Assembly (NCBI GenBank): GCA_934292725.1
Contig: CAKQXY010000009.1
Coordinates: 1 to 64,000 of the forward strand
Length of the DNA: 64,000 bases
Source: an uncultured Lachnospiraceae bacterium
GTDB taxonomy: Bacteria > Bacillota > Clostridia > Lachnospirales > Lachnospiraceae
Reading direction: 5' to 3'
The translations under genes and the position numbers were made by a program. Shown piece after piece: positions 61,867-64,000 of this stretch. The notes beneath the pieces were generated by a model. The model did not search any database and was not told the origin of the DNA. It saw nothing but the letters and a program-made list of their open reading frames with translations. How positions within the stretch are numbered: the first letter of the stretch is position 1; every line of letters begins with the position of its first letter.

Positions 61867-63597
61867 ATGAAATTGAGAAAAGCGAGTGCACTGTTTATGG
61901 CGGCAGCTATGTCCGCATCAATGTTTGTTGTTCCTGCAGCAGCAGATGAGACTGAGGATCCTGCAAAGGCGATTCCGGAGGACGTGATTCCGGATGAGAC
62001 TGTTACACTGAATGTATTTGACCAGCTGGCAAACTATTCAGGTGAGCAGATCGGTTGGTTTGGACAAGTTATGTTAGAGAAATTTAATGTGAAGTTAAAT
62101 ATCATTCCTGACAGTGATGGAACTTATGAGACACGTATGGAGTCAGGTGATCTTGGCGATCTTGTAATCTGGGGAAATGATGGTGATGAGTATCTGCAGG
62201 CAGTAGATAAGGGTATGCTTTTTGACTGGAACGAGGATGATATTCTCAGCGAATATGGTCCATATATTGTAGAGCATATGCAGCCAGCACTTGAGAAGAA
62301 TACACAGATTTCTGGCGGAACAACATATGGAATCGGATTTGATATCGCAACAGATGCTAATCAGCGTCAGGATATCATGTATGAGTGGGATCTTCGCTGG
62401 GATCTTTATAAGGAACTTGGCTATCCAGAAATCAAAAATCTTGATGATATGGTAGATGTACTTGCACAGATGAAGGAACTTTGCCCGACAGATGATAATG
62501 GAAAGACCACCTACGGCGTATCCTTATTTGCAGACTGGGACGGCGATATGGTTATGTTTGTAAAGTCAACTGCATCTGCATATTTTGGCTATGATGAATT
62601 TGGAATTGGTCTTTATGATTCTGATAAGCAGGAGTATCATCCATGCTTAGAGGAGAACGGACCATACCTGACAGCGCTGAAATTCTATAACACTCTGTAC
62701 CAGAAGGGACTTTTAGATCCAGATTCCCAGACACAGGGATATGATGGCATGGTTGAGGATTATCAGAATGGTACTGCTTTCATGAATGTATTTAATTTCC
62801 TTGGATCTTCTCTGTATAACAGTGAGGCTCATACATCAGAAGGCAAGATGATGGCTCCGTGTCCGCCATCAGAGGCAGAGCCAATCGCTTACGGCCAGAA
62901 TATTTATGGCGGAAACAGACCGTGGACTATCGGTGCAAATACTGAGTACCCAGAACTTTGTATGGCAATTATCAACTGGCTTGCAACACCAGAAGGACGT
63001 ATGACACTTGAGTATGGTCCAAAGGATGTATGCTGGTATTATGATGAGGATGGAAATACATGCTTTACCGATCTTGGAAAGAGTGCAAAGCTTGATGGAA
63101 AGACAGAAATGTCTGATGGCTACAGCGGCACATTCGAAGATGGAAACTTCAAGATCAACAATACAACATGGGCACTTGATACAACAAATCTTGACTCAAA
63201 GGTTGGCGAGACATATAACTACAAGAGATGGTCAAGCTTTAACTCTGCAGCAGGTTCTGAGATTGAGCAGGATTGGAGAGATCACAATAACTGCGAACTG
63301 TTTGATGATTACTTCAAGAATGTAAATCTTCATATCGCACCTGGTACCATGTATTCAGCAGGCGTAAGATCTGATGAGCTTCAGCTTGTATGGACACAGG
63401 TAACAACATGTATCAAGGAAGGTTCCTGGAAGGCAATCTATGCTTCCTCCGATGAAGAATTTGATAAGATCGTAGCTGATATGGTTGCACAGGCAAACGA
63501 GTATGGCTATGATCAGTGTGTAGAGTTCCAGGAGAACGAGGTAACACTTCGTGCAGCAGCAGAAGATGCAGCAAGAGCAGGAGAAGTTGTTGAGTAA
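61867..63597 (+). CDS. Large solute-binding protein of the LplBC importer
   Basis: A 576-residue exported binding protein. The signal peptide (KLRKASALFMAAAMSASMF) ends near PAAA-DET and contains no Cys, so it is not a lipoprotein. The mature part starts with VTLNVFDQLANYSGEQIGWF and contains the SGDLGDLVIWGNDGDEYL segment of the LplA/YtcQ class. TTAGGAGG precedes the ATG. It is the last gene of the operon before a strong terminator. Like the MalE-type protein at 17201 it begins MK(F/L)RKAS, so the export signals are related. Confidence 0.9.
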   Translation: MKLRKASALFMAAAMSASMFVVPAAADETEDPAKAIPEDVIPDETVTLNVFDQLANYSGEQIGWFGQVMLEKFNVKLNIIPDSDGTYETRMESGDLGDLVIWGNDGDEYLQAVDKGMLFDWNEDDILSEYGPYIVEHMQPALEKNTQISGGTTYGIGFDIATDANQRQDIMYEWDLRWDLYKELGYPEIKNLDDMVDVLAQMKELCPTDDNGKTTYGVSLFADWDGDMVMFVKSTASAYFGYDEFGIGLYDSDKQEYHPCLEENGPYLTALKFYNTLYQKGLLDPDSQTQGYDGMVEDYQNGTAFMNVFNFLGSSLYNSEAHTSEGKMMAPCPPSEAEPIAYGQNIYGGNRPWTIGANTEYPELCMAIINWLATPEGRMTLEYGPKDVCWYYDEDGNTCFTDLGKSAKLDGKTEMSDGYSGTFEDGNFKINNTTWALDTTNLDSKVGETYNYKRWSSFNSAAGSEIEQDWRDHNNCELFDDYFKNVNLHIAPGTMYSAGVRSDELQLVWTQVTTCIKEGSWKAIYASSDEEFDKIVADMVAQANEYGYDQCVEFQENEVTLRAAAEDAARAGEVVE

Positions 63598-63622
63598 AAC
63601 AAAATAAGAATCACTTTTGTTA

Positions 63623-63657
63623 AAAAGGGGGTCTGGCCATTTGGTCAGACCCCTTTT
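63623..63657. terminator. Bidirectional terminator at the end of the second sugar operon
   Basis: AAAAGGGGGTCTGGCC (63623-63638) pairs with GGTCAGACCCCTTTT (63643-63657) across a short loop. U-tracts exist in both directions, serving the convergent gene at the right edge as well. Confidence 0.93.
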
Positions 63658-63663
63658 GGCAGA

Positions 63664-64000
63664 TTAATTTAATTCTCCCATTCTCGTAATCCCTACATAG
63701 ATATAACTAATCTTGTACCAGGTAGCAAAGTCTACCACGCCTGTTTGCGGCAGTCCGAAAATATTCTGAAAGGCACGAACAGCCTCGGCAGTCGCCTCAT
63801 CATAGTAGCCGGTTGGCGTGAGGGGCGGAATAGTCGTGTAGACTTTCGAGATTTCAAGCAATTGCTCTTGAATCTGCTGAACCTTTGGACCAGAACTTCC
63901 TACTGTCAAATCATAGCGCGGCCATGATGCCGGGATACCTGCGATCTGCTGTGCAGTATTAATATAGAGATCATCACCATAATAATAGCGAAGAATTTCG
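63664..64000 (-). CDS. Peptidoglycan-binding domain protein, C-terminal part
   Basis: The last 112 codons of a minus-strand gene that continues beyond the window. LTVGSSGPKVQQIQEQL, TGYYDEATAEAVRAFQNIFG and TGVVDFATWYKI form a PG_binding_1 repeat. The segment before it (EILRYYYGDDLYINTA) resembles the end of a preceding catalytic or SpoIID-like domain, which I cannot confirm. It is likely a secreted cell-wall protein. Confidence 0.8.
   Translation of the reverse strand, partial: EILRYYYGDDLYINTAQQIAGIPASWPRYDLTVGSSGPKVQQIQEQLLEISKVYTTIPPLTPTGYYDEATAEAVRAFQNIFGLPQTGVVDFATWYKISYIYVGITRMGELN

Noticed and set aside
1..64000. tRNA, rRNA and CRISPR features
   Set aside because: I looked for T-arm GTTCGA-type sequences in cloverleaf context, rRNA signature segments and regularly spaced repeats, and found none. 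A dedicated scan (tRNAscan-SE, Infernal, a CRISPR finder) would be decisive.

Overview
The window looks like a chromosomal segment of an anaerobic, moderately low-G+C Bacillota, most likely of the class Clostridia and close to Lachnospiraceae. The pointers are strong AGGAGG-type ribosome binding sites, sigma-A-type promoters, YesMN-like two-component control of sugar ABC importers that carry no ATPase gene of their own, a DUF4317 protein, a DUF815 ATPase, a TraX-family membrane protein and a RidA protein. I see no rRNA, tRNA, CRISPR array, prophage or intact transposon. This assignment is inference from gene content, not from a phylogenetic marker.

Layout. 1-2000: mannose-6-phosphate isomerase and a ROK sugar kinase. 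2010-4141 (minus): a short DtxR-family metal regulator, with an iron-type Cys-Glu-His ligand set, overlapping a large unknown lipoprotein gene. 4250-8462: MarR repressor and a heterodimeric ABC exporter. 8463-10211: an IS3-family transposase relic beside an orphan, AT-rich polysaccharide-polymerase-like gene (minus). 10354-22562: a malto-oligosaccharide locus with an AraC regulator, glycogen/maltodextrin phosphorylase, a YesN/YesM-like two-component pair, a MalE-like binding protein, MalF- and MalG-like permeases and a second, larger binding protein. 22673-28129: Nudix hydrolase, patatin-like lipase, aminotransferase, DUF4317 protein and NCS2 purine permease. 28145-33051: RidA (minus), a LolD/FtsX-like exporter pair and RNase H. 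33260-38029: folate genes (folC, folE, folP, folB-folK fusion) and pheA.

38122-43182 holds a DUF815 AAA ATPase, a Ppx/GppA phosphatase and polyphosphate kinase. 43236-48826 is a tightly overlapping five-gene operon: a VanRS-like response regulator and kinase, a 624-residue lipoprotein/membrane protein, an ABC ATPase with substitutions at several catalytic motifs, and an ABC-2 permease. It ends tail-to-tail, overlapping, with a cysteine desulfurase gene. 50074-58186 carries asnS, a compact SbcD/YhaN-like nuclease-ATPase pair, an ABC-F protein, TraX, apt and a GNAT acetyltransferase. 58238-63657 is a second sugar-uptake locus: an AraC regulator divergent from LplB/LplC-like permeases and a large binding protein. 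At the right edge is the 3' end of a gene for a peptidoglycan-binding protein.

How parts fit. The phosphorylase beside a MalEFG-type importer and a two-component pair suggests uptake of malto-oligosaccharides and phosphorolysis to glucose 1-phosphate. Both importers must borrow an ATPase encoded elsewhere (an MsmX-type arrangement). The signals I find most worth following are the VanRS/degenerate-ABC operon, the DtxR-lipoprotein pair, paired direct repeats spaced 22 bp at the second sugar promoter, and a dispersed family of long imperfect hairpins (11258, 38028, possibly 51569).
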